Source: an uncultured Lachnospiraceae bacterium (GTDB lineage: Bacteria > Bacillota > Clostridia > Lachnospirales > Lachnospiraceae). From it: DNA of 36,579 bases. A program made the translations under genes and the position numbers. This document shows, one piece after another, positions 8,393 through 16,240 of this stretch. The first letter of the stretch is position 1; every line of letters starts with the position of its first letter. The notes beneath the pieces are model-generated. The model was not told the origin of the DNA and did not search any database. It was given only the letters and a program-made list of their open reading frames with translations. The stretch is taken from the NCBI GenBank assembly GCA_910588655.1, contig CAJUPJ010000036.1, positions 1-36,579 of the forward strand, in the 5' to 3' direction.

Positions 8393-10241
8393 ATGCTTCC
8401 TCCATTCCATGCAGGCCTTTTTCTGCACCTTCTTCATAATAATGGCTCTGGATTTTATAAATACTGGCATACCTGCCGTTTTGTTTTAAAAGTTCTGTAT
8501 GGCTGCCCTCTTCAGCAATCTGCCCGTTTTCCAGGAAAAGTATACGGTCACAAAATCTTGTGCTTGCAAGCCTGTGTGAGATAAATATGCTTGTTTTATT
8601 TGTTGTTATATTATTATATTCTTTATATAGTGCATTTTCCGCAATAGGGTCAAGTGCTGCTGTTGGTTCATCCAGTATCATAAGAGGTGCATTTTTGTAG
8701 ATACATGTAGCAAGCATAAGTTTCTGTGTCTCACCACCTGAAAGATGTAGCCCGTTTTCATCAAATATATTGGAAATATATGTGTCTTCTTTGTCTGGCA
8801 GGCTTTTTATTTTATCTGCAAGCCCGGCACGCGAAAGGGCATCCCATAGCCGCTTAAGGTCTGTATGCTCTTTTTCCTGTCCAGATACAATATTTACAAT
8901 GCGGAATGGCAGAGGTTCTAAATCCTGGAAAACAACACCTGCCAGTTTAAAATATTCATCTATATCATAATCCTCAATATCTGTCCCATTTACTAAAATC
9001 CTGCCGCCAGAAGGGTGGTAAAAACCACATAAGAGCTTTACAAGGGTAGTTTTTCCGCTGCCGTTTCCGCCAACAAGTGCAATTTTTTCACCTGGTTTTA
9101 TTTTAAGGTTTATATGTGATAATATATATTTGCTGCCACTATTGTACCGGAATGAAACATCCTGGAATTCGATTACAGGCGGCTGTTTTAACATACTGTC
9201 TGTCACTTTTATGCCTGTACCATGCCTGAAAGTGTCCTGCATGTCAATTACAGTACGGTAATCACTGACTTGTTTACTGGCTTCTGTAATGTGCATAATA
9301 CTGTCTGTAAATCCAAACATCCATGTTGAAAAATTAGATATAACACCAAGCATCAGTGTAAACCCTGATAGTGTTATATTTCCATGCAGTGCCTTGTCTA
9401 TAAGTATGAAGTATGCCAGCCCGTCACGTATTGCAGTAAAAACTGTATCAGAAGCAACAGGCAGGAAAAAGCGTTTTTCTAATCCTTTCTGCCACTTTTT
9501 GCCAGAAGAGGTATAGAACTCCAGTATATTGCTAAATAAATTTTCCATTCTGTACATTCTTATATCTTTGCCACATACAACATCTGAAGTTTTGCTACGT
9601 AACAAGTTTGCTTTTCTATGGATTTCTGAGTCTTCTTCCCGGTGCTTTTCCAGGTATTTATGTGCATATTTGTTTCCAGATATATTAAAAGCAAGCATAA
9701 CTAACAGCACAAGAAGTATTTTGTAATCTGCCATGATTATTGCCCCGCCAAACAAAAGCAGGCCTGCAAAATTCCTGGCAAGCAGCGGGAGTTCAATTAA
9801 TATGCGTTCTATTCCATTGTTATTAGAGCTGGTTGCTGCATTTGCAAGACCGTTTAATTTATGGCAGGAATTATTCTCCCTGTTGCAATAGTCAGTTGAC
9901 AGGCTTTTTTCAATTAATTTTGTAATAAAATAATAACAGCGTACCATAGTCGCTGAATTTAGATAGTAATTTTGTGAAGAAAGCCATATTATACGTGAAA
10001 GCATGTATAATAATATAATTCCTCCCATTTTTATAATAAAATCCCTGGCAGTTAATTTGTTTTCAAATATATATACTGCACAGGAAGGAATGGCAACCAT
10101 AATGCTGTACTGTGCCACATAAGCAATAACTGAAACTGGCAGCAGTATAGGAGTGCTTTTATAGTGCCTTGTCATTTCACGCAATATAAAGCATATATTT
10201 GAAATTATGTTATAGTGTTTATGCTTCTGTTTATTATCCAT
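8376..10241 (-). CDS. ABC exporter, fused permease/ATPase (first subunit)
   Basis: A 621-residue half-transporter with an N-terminal six-TM-type domain and a C-terminal ATPase. Walker A GGNGSGKTT lies near 392, Q-loop VVFQDLEPL follows, the signature LSGGETQK is near 500, Walker B LMILDEP is near 521, and ISHR gives the H-loop. Both this and the next gene keep the catalytic Glu, so neither site is visibly degenerate. The ATG at 10241 has AAAGGTGG nine bases upstream. It is the first gene of a two-gene operon preceded by a predicted promoter (10308-10337) and a GTTCAT direct repeat, downstream of a LytTR regulator and kinase on the same strand. A partner for the following exporter is the natural reading; the substrate is unknown. 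Confidence 0.9.
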   Translation of the reverse strand: MDNKQKHKHYNIISNICFILREMTRHYKSTPILLPVSVIAYVAQYSIMVAIPSCAVYIFENKLTARDFIIKMGGIILLYMLSRIIWLSSQNYYLNSATMVRCYYFITKLIEKSLSTDYCNRENNSCHKLNGLANAATSSNNNGIERILIELPLLARNFAGLLLFGGAIIMADYKILLVLLVMLAFNISGNKYAHKYLEKHREEDSEIHRKANLLRSKTSDVVCGKDIRMYRMENLFSNILEFYTSSGKKWQKGLEKRFFLPVASDTVFTAIRDGLAYFILIDKALHGNITLSGFTLMLGVISNFSTWMFGFTDSIMHITEASKQVSDYRTVIDMQDTFRHGTGIKVTDSMLKQPPVIEFQDVSFRYNSGSKYILSHINLKIKPGEKIALVGGNGSGKTTLVKLLCGFYHPSGGRILVNGTDIEDYDIDEYFKLAGVVFQDLEPLPFRIVNIVSGQEKEHTDLKRLWDALSRAGLADKIKSLPDKEDTYISNIFDENGLHLSGGETQKLMLATCIYKNAPLMILDEPTAALDPIAENALYKEYNNITTNKTSIFISHRLASTRFCDRILFLENGQIAEEGSHTELLKQNGRYASIYKIQSHYYEEGAEKGLHGMEEAYGQCK

Positions 10242-10307
10242 AAAACTATGCCACCTTTCTTTATATAGAAATACCTTTAGTGCGGGATTTTACCAGAGCG
10301 TATTTAA

Positions 10308-10337
10308 AGTATATCAGATAATATTTGCATCCTGCAA
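10308..10337 (-). promoter_or_regulatory. Predicted promoter of the dual ABC exporter operon
   Basis: On the minus strand TTGCAG (10337-10332) and TATACT (10313-10308) are 18 bases apart, and TGA before the -10 gives an extended form. The weak -35 lies just after the GTTCAT direct repeat, as expected for an activator-dependent promoter. Confidence 0.45.
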
Positions 10338-10341
10338 AAAA

Positions 10342-10368
10342 GTTCATGGATGTAAAAAAAACGTTCAT
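10342..10368 (-). promoter_or_regulatory. Candidate LytTR regulator binding site (direct repeat)
   Basis: GTTCAT occurs at 10342-10347 and 10363-10368, 21 bases apart, two helical turns. Direct repeats of this kind with such spacing are the usual target of LytTR response regulators, and one is encoded upstream. The distal repeat is also part of a terminator stem, so coincidence remains possible. The repeats read in the plus orientation, opposite to the exporter genes. Confidence 0.4.
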
Positions 10369-10396
10369 AAATTGTATAAAAATATAATTTATGAAC
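10354..10396 (-). terminator. Rho-independent terminator of the regulator-kinase operon
   Basis: GTTCATAAATT (10363-10373) and AATTTATGAAC (10386-10396) are perfect 11-base arms around a 12-base loop. On the minus strand the stem is followed by G and eight T (10361-10354). It lies just after the kinase stop at 10413, separating regulator-kinase transcription from the exporter operon. The stem is A/T-rich, so some readthrough is likely. Confidence 0.6.
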
Positions 10397-10412
10397 ATTT
10401 TAATTATAAATA

Positions 10413-11123
10413 TTATCCAAGGGGCAGCATTATTTCTGTAGCAAATATTCCTGGTTCATTCTGCCTGTTAATATATCCATTATGTTTTTCAACTACTTTA
10501 TTAATACGCCATAACCCGTTCCCGTGGTTGCCCCGTTTATTTGTAATATATTCCCTGTCCAGTTTACGTACCACTTCATTAGTAGCATTGCTTACAGAGA
10601 TATATAAATGTTTTTTCTGTACACAAAGGTAGATACGGATAAACCTGTTCTGGTCTTCTTCCATTTTTTCACATGCTTCAATTGCGTTATCAATTAAATT
10701 GCCAATAATTATACAAAGGTCTACAGGGTTAAATAAAAGTTTGTCTGGAAGTATTGCATCGCATTTAACAGACAATCCTTTATTTCCAGCAAGGGAAAGT
10801 TTGCTGTTAAGCATTGCATCCACACTTGTATTGCCAGTTTTATATTTTACCCCGACAGAGTCCAGTTCGTTTTCCATAAGGTTAATATATTCATCAGCTT
10901 CTGCATATTCACCTAGTGCCAGGTGTGCACGGATTTTCTGCATATGGTTGTGGTAATCATGCTTCCAGCCACGCATTTCCATATAAACCTGGCTTGTCTG
11001 GGCGAGCTGGGAAGCTGTTATTTTGCTTTCATAATCACGCATTTTCTTTTCTGTTTTCTTTGTGTATATAATAAAAAATAAAATAAATAAAACAGCCATT
11101 GTGGCGGTAAAAATCCAAGCCAT
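10413..11123 (-). CDS. AgrC-like sensor histidine kinase, GHKL type, with one TM
   Basis: A 236-residue kinase with a single N-terminal membrane helix (about residues 3-20) and almost no extracytoplasmic part. A coiled dimerisation region follows, with the phospho-acceptor motif WKHDYHNH (likely His55) typical of AgrC/VirS kinases. The ATPase has the N-box NLIDNAIEAC (142-151) and G-box GNHGNGLWRI (199-208). The multi-TM receptor part of AgrC is missing, so it cannot bind a peptide in the AgrC way and may sense the membrane or a partner protein. It starts at 11123, 11 bases after the regulator stop, and is followed by a terminator. No agrB or agrD gene is visible nearby. Confidence 0.88.
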   Translation of the reverse strand: MAWIFTATMAVLFILFFIIYTKKTEKKMRDYESKITASQLAQTSQVYMEMRGWKHDYHNHMQKIRAHLALGEYAEADEYINLMENELDSVGVKYKTGNTSVDAMLNSKLSLAGNKGLSVKCDAILPDKLLFNPVDLCIIIGNLIDNAIEACEKMEEDQNRFIRIYLCVQKKHLYISVSNATNEVVRKLDREYITNKRGNHGNGLWRINKVVEKHNGYINRQNEPGIFATEIMLPLG

Positions 11124-11134
11124 AAAATGCCTCC

Positions 11135-11875
11135 CTAAAAATAGTATTTTACAAAAGCCTGGTTAAGTGCCTGGTAACAACTGCGGCTGACTGGGCAGCT
11201 TGTCTGGCATGAAAAGAAACATTCTGTTTTAGTTATTTTGTCAATATTTTGTATATTGGCAAGTACAGAACGGTTTACCATGCAAAAACAACTGTCATTC
11301 CACTGTTCTTTTAACTTTTTCATAGAACCTTTATAACTGTATTCCTGGTTTTTGGTCTTTATATAAATATAATGCCCTTTAACTTGTGCATAAATTATAT
11401 CAGATTTTTTTAACTTAATATAATCACCAAGGTAATAAAATCCGATATAATCTTCTGGTTTATTGCCAAAATCCAGCTTTTCTTTTTCCATAGAAGATAA
11501 AGCTTCCCATAGATTGTGTTTCTGGTAAGGTTTAAGCAGGTAGCGGAACGCACCTGCTATATATCCCTCAAATACATATTCCTTATAACCTGTAATAAAA
11601 ATAATTACAAGGCTTTTATCATGTTTATGTATATGTCTGGCAAGTTCCATGCCATCCATTTCCTTTAAACCAATATCAAGCAGGAGGCAGTGGAATGGCA
11701 AAGCTTCTGGATACTTAAATAAAAGTTCCTCTGCACTCTGGAACTGTTCAATATTAACGGGACTTCCTTTTTCGTTATAGTATTGTAAAACTTCATGTTG
11801 CAGACATTGGAGCTGTGTGCTGTCATCTTCACAAATGCCAATGCGCACTGGTTTATGTGTTGTCTGTTTTAACAT
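11135..11875 (-). CDS. LytTR-family response regulator
   Basis: A 246-residue transcription regulator: receiver domain (about 9-130) with acidic pocket CEDD, phospho-acceptor Asp67 in CLLLDIGLKEMDG, and conserved Lys115 in YLLKP. A LytTR DNA-binding domain follows (about 148-246), ending with SRSCYQALNQAFVKYYF. It belongs to the AgrA/VirR/ComE class and would be phosphorylated by the kinase encoded 11 bases downstream. The most likely target is the dual ABC exporter operon, in front of which a GTTCAT direct repeat with 21-base spacing is found. The ATG at 11875 has only a modest AGGG site just upstream. No clear promoter was found in the 190 bases before it. Confidence 0.9.
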   Translation of the reverse strand: MLKQTTHKPVRIGICEDDSTQLQCLQHEVLQYYNEKGSPVNIEQFQSAEELLFKYPEALPFHCLLLDIGLKEMDGMELARHIHKHDKSLVIIFITGYKEYVFEGYIAGAFRYLLKPYQKHNLWEALSSMEKEKLDFGNKPEDYIGFYYLGDYIKLKKSDIIYAQVKGHYIYIKTKNQEYSYKGSMKKLKEQWNDSCFCMVNRSVLANIQNIDKITKTECFFSCQTSCPVSRSCYQALNQAFVKYYF

Positions 11876-12009
11876 AGCCCTGTTCCTTGTAAAATATTTT
11901 GCTTTATAATTATATTGCGGCTGAAAAATATTTTAACATAGAAATTATAATATTTCCAGTTTTGTTGTGCTGGTGGGTGGATGGTTTCTATATCTGCAAT
12001 AAGAAATAA

Positions 12010-12043
12010 ATATGGCATATGGAAATTTTTCCATACGCCATAT
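12010..12043 (-). terminator. Hairpin terminator after the M56 protease gene
   Basis: The arms ATATGGCATATGGAA (12010-12024) and TTCCATACGCCATAT (12029-12043) pair in 14 of 15 positions. Both sides are T/A-rich but the T-runs are short. It sits 25 bases past the stop of the minus-strand M56 gene and before the regulator gene, so it most likely ends that transcript. Confidence 0.5.
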
Positions 12044-12067
12044 TTTACAGGTTAAATTATATATATT

Positions 12068-14833
12068 TTAGTTAGTGTTTACTGAGAATGGCGCTGCCAA
12101 TGTGAAAGTACCGTTTTTAAACAGAAGTGAGGCTTCTATATTTAACTGGTGTTTTTCTGTTTTGCCTTTCTGGTTATAAGTTATGCCAATAGAAACTTTG
12201 ATTTTATCTTTGCTATTTCCAGGTGTAATATTATATAAACATGAGTTTCCAAATTCATATTCATTATTAAGTTTATTATTTGAAAGAATATAATTATAAT
12301 CTTCAAAACTGTTATCTGGTATAATGTTAATTTTAGATTTGTAATTATTATTTTTTGTTTTATTTTTTATACTGTTAAGTATTTCCGGACTAAGCAGTTT
12401 TGGGTTTTTGTCATAATTTTCACACAACTGTTCTATAAAATACCTGTAATCATCTTTGGTGTATGAATATAATCCATATAATGCAGATGTAATTATTCCG
12501 TACTCTTCGTAACTATAATCATATAAGTAATCAATTATATAAAGAGTCTGGTATTCTTTAGCTGTGTAAGGGTTTTCTGTTAAATAAAATGCAGTTTCGT
12601 CTTCACCATCATTGTCAAAATCACCATTAATAAATTCTGGTTTTCCTGTTTCTGGTATAATAACAGGTGAATTATCTGATGGTTTTAAATTCTTATATTC
12701 TTTCTGGCTTACGCCATATACGTTGTAATTGCGTCCGGACAGCGTTATAAATGCACGTGCTGTATATCCGGAATTTAAGTAGTAAAGCTCAACGTTCCCT
12801 GGAAGTTCCCCGCAGTAAGACATAAGTGTCCCGTTTATGGTAACTGGTATATTATTCCTGGCTTTATCAAAATCATCATCATTTATATTATTAATGCTTT
12901 TTAAAATATTTTTATCAACATTTCCAGAAATTATTCCATAATAACCAGGTGATGGCATATGTCCGTCTTTGTAAAATTTATGCCACCTGTCTGGTGTATT
13001 TTTATAAAATATAATTGGTGATGCTTCAGAGTACTTACTAGAGAAGTTTAAAGCATCTGGTACATTATAGTGTCTGGTTGTGCTTGTATCAGATGTGTAT
13101 TTATCTATTGGCTTTTTCTGGAGTTTTAATCTTGTCTTATGGCTGAATGGAAGTTTCCATTCATATTTAATATAAGTAAAATTGTCAGATTGTTTTTCTG
13201 TATAGCTATCATATATATAGTAGCCTGATACTTCTTCTGATTCCAGTATATTTTTAGTATTGCTGTTATAAGTATAAGTACGGTATGAATGGTGTGTATT
13301 AGAAACAAATTTACCATCAATTATTGAAACAGGTTCTCCTGAACTGCTGCATGCAATATATGTAAGAAGTTCTGTTTTTTTATTATCTGTATCATAATAG
13401 TATACCCATGAATATGAAGAGTTTTTGCCAGAGCCCTGGAAAGTGTATGGTGTTACAAAAAGACATGGTGTATTATCTGATGTATATTGTATGCTGAAAT
13501 ATAAATTGCTTGTATCGTCTTTTAGTTTTTTCCATTCAGGACATTCTTTAATCTCTTTTTTCATAAACTTTTCAAAGGATTTAATTCTTTCATCTTCTGA
13601 TGGATTAATGCCAGGTTCTTTATTGCTGGCAGGGCTGGAAGTGTCTGGTACGGAATTATTATTGTTTCCAGCAGAGTTTTTAGTGGTCTGTATTGTGTTA
13701 CTGGTATTAATATTTTCTGTCTGCCTGGCAGTCATGCCGCAGCCTGCCAGTATAATAGAAAATGTTGTAATTAAAGCAACATGCCATATTTTGTATTTAT
13801 TATTTTTGGTAAGCATTGTAACCCTCTCCTTTAAATTAGATTTGCTGCTGCCAAGTGAGGTGGCAAGGTAAAAAGCACCTTGTTTTCCTTTCTGGCTCAT
13901 TAGTAAAAGCATTTTGCCATAGTTATATTTCTCATTATTGGTGCAATTTTTTAATACTGCTTCATCACATGCAAGCTCTGCATCCTGCTTTGAATAAAAT
14001 GCTGCTATCCAGACAAAAGGATAGAACCAGTATATGCCAAGGCATATTGTCCGGAGCAGTGCCCATATATTATCTTTATGTTTAATATGTGTATATTCAT
14101 GTGCTAAAATTTGTGTTAAATATTTTTCTTTAATATTATTGTCTGCTGGGAGATAAACAACAGGATGGATTATGCCTGTAAGACAGGGTGTTTTTACAAT
14201 ACCTGATATATATATGGGTATATTATGGCTGCTTTTAAACATAAGCTGTCTGCTTCTTTTAAGTTTTTTATAAAATACTGAATTGGATATTATAATAAAT
14301 GTAAAAAATATTATACTTCCTGATATCCATATAACAGCCGCAGGTTTTACAAGCTTATTTTGTGTTTTTTGTTTTGTATCTTTAGCCAGGCCAGCAGCTG
14401 TATTTTCTTCAGTATTTTTTATATCTGGTTCTTTGTCTGTAATTATTATATTATTTTTAAACGTGCTATTTATATTAGTATTTTTCCCGTTTTTGTTTAT
14501 AAACTGTTTTGTTGTATTTTTATTGCTGGTTTTGTTGCTATTTTTATTTTCTTCTGGTTTATTATTAATTGTAAGTTTTTCTTCTTTGGCGGTCTGGACA
14601 TTTTTCTTATTGTCTGTAATATTTACCAGGTTCATTATGCTTAAAGGGCTTTCAATAATGGTTACTGGAACTAAAAGGCGTAAAAGCACTAATCCCCATA
14701 ATGGGTATAATATTAAAAAACTTAATTTATTTTTAAACAGAAACCTTATAATAAGGATTACAATTACCATCAAAGCTGATGTAAGAAATAGTGTAACCAT
14801 GTCTGCTTCCCATACACTTCCTGTTACTTTCAA
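12068..14833 (-). CDS. M56-family (BlaR1/MecR1-like) membrane metalloprotease
   Basis: A 921-residue protein. TMs lie at about 13-33, 38-60 and 165-185, with a long Asn/Lys-rich loop from 72 to 160. The zinc protease motif HEYTH is at 245-249, and the third ligand region is ELACDEA near 286. A further TM follows near 351-366 and ends with LAGC, then about 540 extracytoplasmic residues. That part holds an acidic DFDNDGEDE segment near 737 resembling a calcium-binding loop. BlaR1/MecR1 proteins sense beta-lactams with a penicillin-binding domain and cleave a BlaI-type repressor. Here no penicillin-binding motif was recognised in the tail and no BlaI gene is adjacent. The start is a TTG at 14833, ten bases after AAGGAGG, downstream of a strong promoter with a dyad. 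Ligand and target are unknown. Confidence 0.85.
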   Translation of the reverse strand: MKVTGSVWEADMVTLFLTSALMVIVILIIRFLFKNKLSFLILYPLWGLVLLRLLVPVTIIESPLSIMNLVNITDNKKNVQTAKEEKLTINNKPEENKNSNKTSNKNTTKQFINKNGKNTNINSTFKNNIIITDKEPDIKNTEENTAAGLAKDTKQKTQNKLVKPAAVIWISGSIIFFTFIIISNSVFYKKLKRSRQLMFKSSHNIPIYISGIVKTPCLTGIIHPVVYLPADNNIKEKYLTQILAHEYTHIKHKDNIWALLRTICLGIYWFYPFVWIAAFYSKQDAELACDEAVLKNCTNNEKYNYGKMLLLMSQKGKQGAFYLATSLGSSKSNLKERVTMLTKNNKYKIWHVALITTFSIILAGCGMTARQTENINTSNTIQTTKNSAGNNNNSVPDTSSPASNKEPGINPSEDERIKSFEKFMKKEIKECPEWKKLKDDTSNLYFSIQYTSDNTPCLFVTPYTFQGSGKNSSYSWVYYYDTDNKKTELLTYIACSSSGEPVSIIDGKFVSNTHHSYRTYTYNSNTKNILESEEVSGYYIYDSYTEKQSDNFTYIKYEWKLPFSHKTRLKLQKKPIDKYTSDTSTTRHYNVPDALNFSSKYSEASPIIFYKNTPDRWHKFYKDGHMPSPGYYGIISGNVDKNILKSINNINDDDFDKARNNIPVTINGTLMSYCGELPGNVELYYLNSGYTARAFITLSGRNYNVYGVSQKEYKNLKPSDNSPVIIPETGKPEFINGDFDNDGEDETAFYLTENPYTAKEYQTLYIIDYLYDYSYEEYGIITSALYGLYSYTKDDYRYFIEQLCENYDKNPKLLSPEILNSIKNKTKNNNYKSKINIIPDNSFEDYNYILSNNKLNNEYEFGNSCLYNITPGNSKDKIKVSIGITYNQKGKTEKHQLNIEASLLFKNGTFTLAAPFSVNTN

Positions 14834-14860
14834 TATTTATATACCTCCTTATATTATTTG

Positions 14861-14875
14861 GTCTAATCTGTAGAC
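14861..14875 (-). promoter_or_regulatory. Candidate operator (GTCTA-N5-TAGAC dyad)
   Basis: GTCTAATCTGTAGAC has perfect five-base inverted arms and lies two bases past the -10 box of the M56 gene, an ideal repressor position. A further GTCTA lies in the promoter spacer (14893-14897). The core resembles the TACA/TGTA style operators of BlaI/CopY repressors, but no such gene is in this window. Autoregulation through a distant repressor is an inference. Confidence 0.4.
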
Positions 14876-14877
14876 TT

Positions 14878-14906
14878 ATAATAACACCATAGGTCTATAT
14901 TGTCAA
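14878..14906 (-). promoter_or_regulatory. SigA promoter of the M56 protease gene
   Basis: On the minus strand a perfect TTGACA (14906-14901) and TATTAT (14883-14878) are 17 bases apart. The transcript would start near 14870, inside the dyad, and reach the TTG start after about 40 bases. Confidence 0.75.
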
Positions 14907-15015
14907 CCAGTTTTGTTATCTTTCATGTAATCTTAATGAATTATTTAATGGAATTACAAAATAGATTGTGGTAAAATAAATAAACTGTGAAAATAAAACG
15001 GAGGTTTTACCAACT

Positions 15016-15990
15016 ATGAAAAAATTTGCATGTTTATGTGTATTGTTTATTTTTTTGCTTTGTTCTGCTTGTGGAAATACAAAATACCATGATAATAAAG
15101 GAAATGCCAAAGTGGATGATGAAGTCCCAAAAACAGATGCTGTTTCCCAAAATAAACTTACATATTCAAATTTAGATAGTGAATCATCCATGAAAGAAGT
15201 GCAGGATATTTTGACCAAAGCTGGTATTCAGACAAATTATGTTGATACTGTATTGGGCTGGGTAACAGATTATAATAACAGTATGAGGGAATGTCCGTCT
15301 TTTTCTTTAATTGGGGATTTTGTTACAGTAGACGGAATGACAGTTGATTATGGAGAGTATCCTCCCATGTCTGTACAATGGTACAAGCATAATAACCGGA
15401 ATTACCATGATGTTCTTTGCAGGATTGTGGCTTATGAGTTAAATCATGACAATATTTCAGTAGGAAAAGTAATCAAAAAAGAAAAATTTGATTGTTGGGA
15501 TGAGAATACATCATGGCTTTCTACTGATGGTGATATCTTTTTTGGGCGGGAAGCTGTAGAGGGTGAGCATAAAGAATATGTTCCTTTTCCGTTGCTTCAC
15601 TGGAGTGAGGATATGCAGGCAGAATATTTTACCATGTTTAATCCAATTAAAATTACAGAGCAATGCAGTGAGAAGGAAATGCTCCGGGCTATTCAGGAGA
15701 AATGGAGAGAGCAGGAAATTTCATTTAAAGAAGGTGCATTTTCTCTAATTACTTTTTGGACACAAAGCAGTAACAGAATATTTGCTTCACATGCTGCTAC
15801 TTTGATTGAAACAGATAATGGATATCTGCTATTTGAAAAAACTAACCCGCAATCTCCATATGCAGCAACAAAATTTTCTTCTGCCAATGAAGTAAAGCAA
15901 TATTTATATAACATGATGAATTTAGATTATTCAAGATATAATGACCAGATTGGAACTTATATTATTTTACAAAATGACAAGTTGCTTTAA
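15016..15990 (+). CDS. DUF4300-like lipoprotein
   Basis: A 324-residue secreted protein with a lipoprotein-type signal: MKK, a hydrophobic core, and LLCSAC, with Cys19 as the probable lipid site. The -3 position is Cys, which is unusual. The mature part begins with a charged linker and then LTYSNL, AGIQTNYVDTVLGWVTDYN, LCRIVAYEL and HAATLIETDNGYLLFEK. This order of conserved segments matches what I recall of the DUF4300 family. No enzymatic function is known to me. The ATG at 15016 has GGAGG about 12 bases upstream. It is divergent from the M56 gene, with about 180 bases between them, so the two may share control. A strong terminator follows at 16029. Confidence 0.75.
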   Translation: MKKFACLCVLFIFLLCSACGNTKYHDNKGNAKVDDEVPKTDAVSQNKLTYSNLDSESSMKEVQDILTKAGIQTNYVDTVLGWVTDYNNSMRECPSFSLIGDFVTVDGMTVDYGEYPPMSVQWYKHNNRNYHDVLCRIVAYELNHDNISVGKVIKKEKFDCWDENTSWLSTDGDIFFGREAVEGEHKEYVPFPLLHWSEDMQAEYFTMFNPIKITEQCSEKEMLRAIQEKWREQEISFKEGAFSLITFWTQSSNRIFASHAATLIETDNGYLLFEKTNPQSPYAATKFSSANEVKQYLYNMMNLDYSRYNDQIGTYIILQNDKLL

Positions 15991-16028
15991 TGCCATATCG
16001 TCCAATAATTAAATATTTTTTATCTTTG

Positions 16029-16066
16029 GGCAGCGGTTATCTTAACAGATAGCCAGCTGCCTTTTT
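16029..16066 (+). terminator. Rho-independent terminator of the lipoprotein gene
   Basis: GGCAGC (16029-16034) pairs with GCTGCC (16056-16061). Inside it GGTTATCT pairs with AGATAGCC (one G-U), and five T follow (16062-16066). This is the strongest terminator in the accessory block. Confidence 0.85.
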
Positions 16067-16067
16067 A

Positions 16068-16148
16068 ATTTCCAGTAACTGCCAGTACAGCGCAGATGGT
16101 TCTGCAATTATTATTGAAGGACAGAACTACCAGATAATATACAGGTAA
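16068..16148 (+). pseudogene. Possible C-terminal gene fragment
   Basis: After the terminator a short frame ends at TAA 16146-16148. It contains QYSADGSAIIIEGQNYQI, which looks like a protein C-terminus rather than random sequence. There is no start. It may be the tail of a gene deleted at this junction. Family unknown, and chance is possible. Confidence 0.2.
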
Positions 16149-16211
16149 AACCGTCCATTGTTACATAAAATAACTGCAAACAGAATATTTCCAAAATAAA
16201 TTTTAATAAAT

Positions 16212-16240
16212 AAAGGAAATAGGGAACTAGCGTCGAATAA
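16212..16240 (+). promoter_or_regulatory. SigH-type promoter of dnaG-rpoD
   Basis: AAAGGAAAT (16212-16220), 11 bases, then GTCGAATAA (16232-16240) matches the Bacillus SigH consensus RnAGGAwWW-N11-12-RnnGAAT at every defined position. It points toward dnaG (start 16336). In B. subtilis the dnaG-sigA operon is also read from a SigH promoter at the onset of sporulation. Apart from this and a small hairpin near 16276-16293, the 16149-16335 gap holds nothing else I can name. Confidence 0.65.

Noticed and set aside
10242..10412. Search for an agrD-like or double-glycine precursor peptide near the exporter genes
   Set aside because: No short ORF with a ribosome site and a leader-type sequence was found in this gap or in 11876-12067.
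11985..12060. 24-codon plus-strand frame starting with MVSISAIRNK
   Set aside because: It has no ribosome site and lies across the terminator hairpin.
14283..14873. Hydrophobic 196-codon plus-strand frame
   Set aside because: It is antisense to the Asn/Lys-rich loop and membrane part of the M56 gene; the hydrophobicity arises from reading AAT/AAA codons backwards.
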